Below are positions 63,531 through 64,000 of a stretch of 64,000 nt of DNA, piece by piece (position 1 is the first letter of the stretch; each line of letters opens with the position of its first letter). Origin of the DNA: Leptospira vanthielii serovar Holland str. Waz Holland = ATCC 700522 (GTDB taxonomy: Bacteria > Spirochaetota > Leptospiria > Leptospirales > Leptospiraceae); assembly GCF_000332455.1 (NCBI RefSeq), contig NZ_AOGY02000062.1, positions 100,555-164,554 on the forward strand. The letters run 5' to 3'. The notes beneath the pieces are model-generated. The model did not search any database. It was not told the DNA's origin and saw only the letters and a program-made list of their open reading frames with translations. The position numbers were made by a program, and so were the translations under genes.

Positions 63531-63872
63531 ATGTTTAATTTGTCTTACCTTAGAAACAAACAACCGTTTGTTTCCCTAAAATATAAATTTTACTTTTTTT
63601 TAGTTTGTCTCTTTTTGAGTCCGTCACTTTGGCCCAATGAAAACGGCACACCCCTCACCATTCACGACAAAAAGGGGAATTGGAATATCCAATGGGGTTA
63701 CAATAGAAGTTACTACACACAAAGTGATATTAATTTTCGTGGCCCCGGATATGAGTATACACTCAAAGGAGTTGATGCAAAAGACAAACCCGAACCCTTT
63801 AAGGCAGACGTATACCTAAACCCATCCAAATTTTATTCCAGTTCAGATGAAAACGCAATTTTGCTGACCTAA
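63531..63872 (+). pseudogene. Exported protein, probably cut short by an insertion sequence
   Basis: From ATG 63531 the frame gives 113 residues. A signal peptide (FYFFLVCLFLSPSLWP) is followed by WNIQWGYNRSYYTQSDINF and GPGYEYTLKGVDAKDKP, which reads like the beginning of a leptospiral outer-membrane family. The frame then stops soon after VYLNPSKFY, where such a protein should continue. The stop lies about seven bases after a possible insertion-sequence end (TGACCT at 63865), and a transposase-like frame starts at 63898. I therefore read it as a 5' fragment. A short intact protein is the alternative. Confidence 0.5.
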
Positions 63873-64000
63873 ATTAAGCTAATACTCCAAGCCGAAAATG
63901 GAGATTAGAGATGGAAAAACACGTGGAGAAAGACGTACGTTCAAAGCGGATGACAAGATAGGCATCATCCGAAAACACCTATTAAAATCAAAGTTGGTAG
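63865..64000 (+). mobile_element. Left end of a probable insertion sequence, running off the window
   Basis: TGACCT at 63865 could be the terminal end, and it lies just upstream of a transposase-like frame. The right end and the target duplication are outside the window, so the boundary is approximate. Confidence 0.4.
63898..64000 (+). CDS. Transposase (IS3-type OrfA-like), N-terminal part
   Basis: Starts at ATG 63898 and runs off the right edge; 34 codons are visible. After a short basic start the sequence GERRTFKADDKIGIIRKHLL resembles the opening of the helix-turn-helix OrfA proteins of IS3-like elements (basic R-R-x-F-x-x-x-x-K-x-x-I-x-R pattern). Too little is visible to name the family. 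Confidence 0.5.
   Translation, partial: MEIRDGKTRGERRTFKADDKIGIIRKHLLKSKLV

Overview
The window looks like chromosomal DNA of a saprophytic Leptospira (spirochaete), roughly 38-40% GC. The grounds are the flagellar FliG-like/FliH pair, several 7TMR-DISM receptors with cyclase or kinase-like tails, many lipoproteins with leptospiral-style signal peptides, a split transketolase next to metK and clpS, and a spirochaete-type acidic/TPR membrane protein. Recognition is from protein motifs only. No tRNA, rRNA or CRISPR array was seen.

Layout. 1-2.4 kb: a cut-off gene, an unusual sigma-70 family factor, and a divergent M23 peptidase. 2.4-9.0 kb (minus): dnaE, a membrane-bound AraC regulator and an acyl-CoA synthetase. 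9.2-11.7 kb (plus): cobT-cobS-cobC, the end of cobalamin synthesis. 11.7-16 kb (minus): gatB, a two-domain hemerythrin and an aldehyde dehydrogenase. 16.1-20.4 kb (minus): two overlapping 7TMR-DISM class III cyclase genes, the upstream one split by a frameshift at a G10 tract. 20.5-26.6 kb (plus): a FliG paralogue, FliH and two 7TMR-DISM histidine-kinase-like proteins without a phosphoacceptor His. 26.6-34.3 kb: a nitric oxide island, with a Crp/Fnr regulator and nnrS (plus), norC-norB-norQ-norD (minus) and norE-norF (plus). 34.3-38.3 kb: mtnC, an MFS transporter, an exported protein and a WecG/TagA glycosyltransferase. 38.3-43 kb: a 1211-residue acidic/TPR protein and a CBM48-like protein. 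43.2-49.8 kb (minus): an AT-rich acetyltransferase, clpS, a transketolase half, metK, an acyltransferase, a Rossmann protein, a PilZ protein and an MBOAT acyltransferase. 49.9-51.6 kb: two lipoproteins. 51.6-57.7 kb: ssb, a PAS histidine kinase with a response regulator, an FMN glutamate-synthase-like protein and a complete 7TMR-DISM cyclase. 57.7-64 kb: an ethanolamine-type permease, lipoproteins, a TPM-domain protein, and an exported protein apparently cut by an insertion sequence at the right edge.

The most striking system is the cyclase pair at 16.1-20.4 kb. The downstream protein keeps both metal-binding Asp residues but has lost the Asn/Arg transition-state pair. The upstream protein keeps the Asn/Arg pair but has Ser in place of the second metal Asp. 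This is the same division of labour as the C1 and C2 halves of animal adenylyl cyclases, and it predicts an obligate heterodimer. The poly-G tract could act as an on/off switch for it. A second theme is an NO regulon: close matches to TTGAT-N4-ATCAA precede norC, nnrS and, about 19 kb away, the hemerythrin gene.
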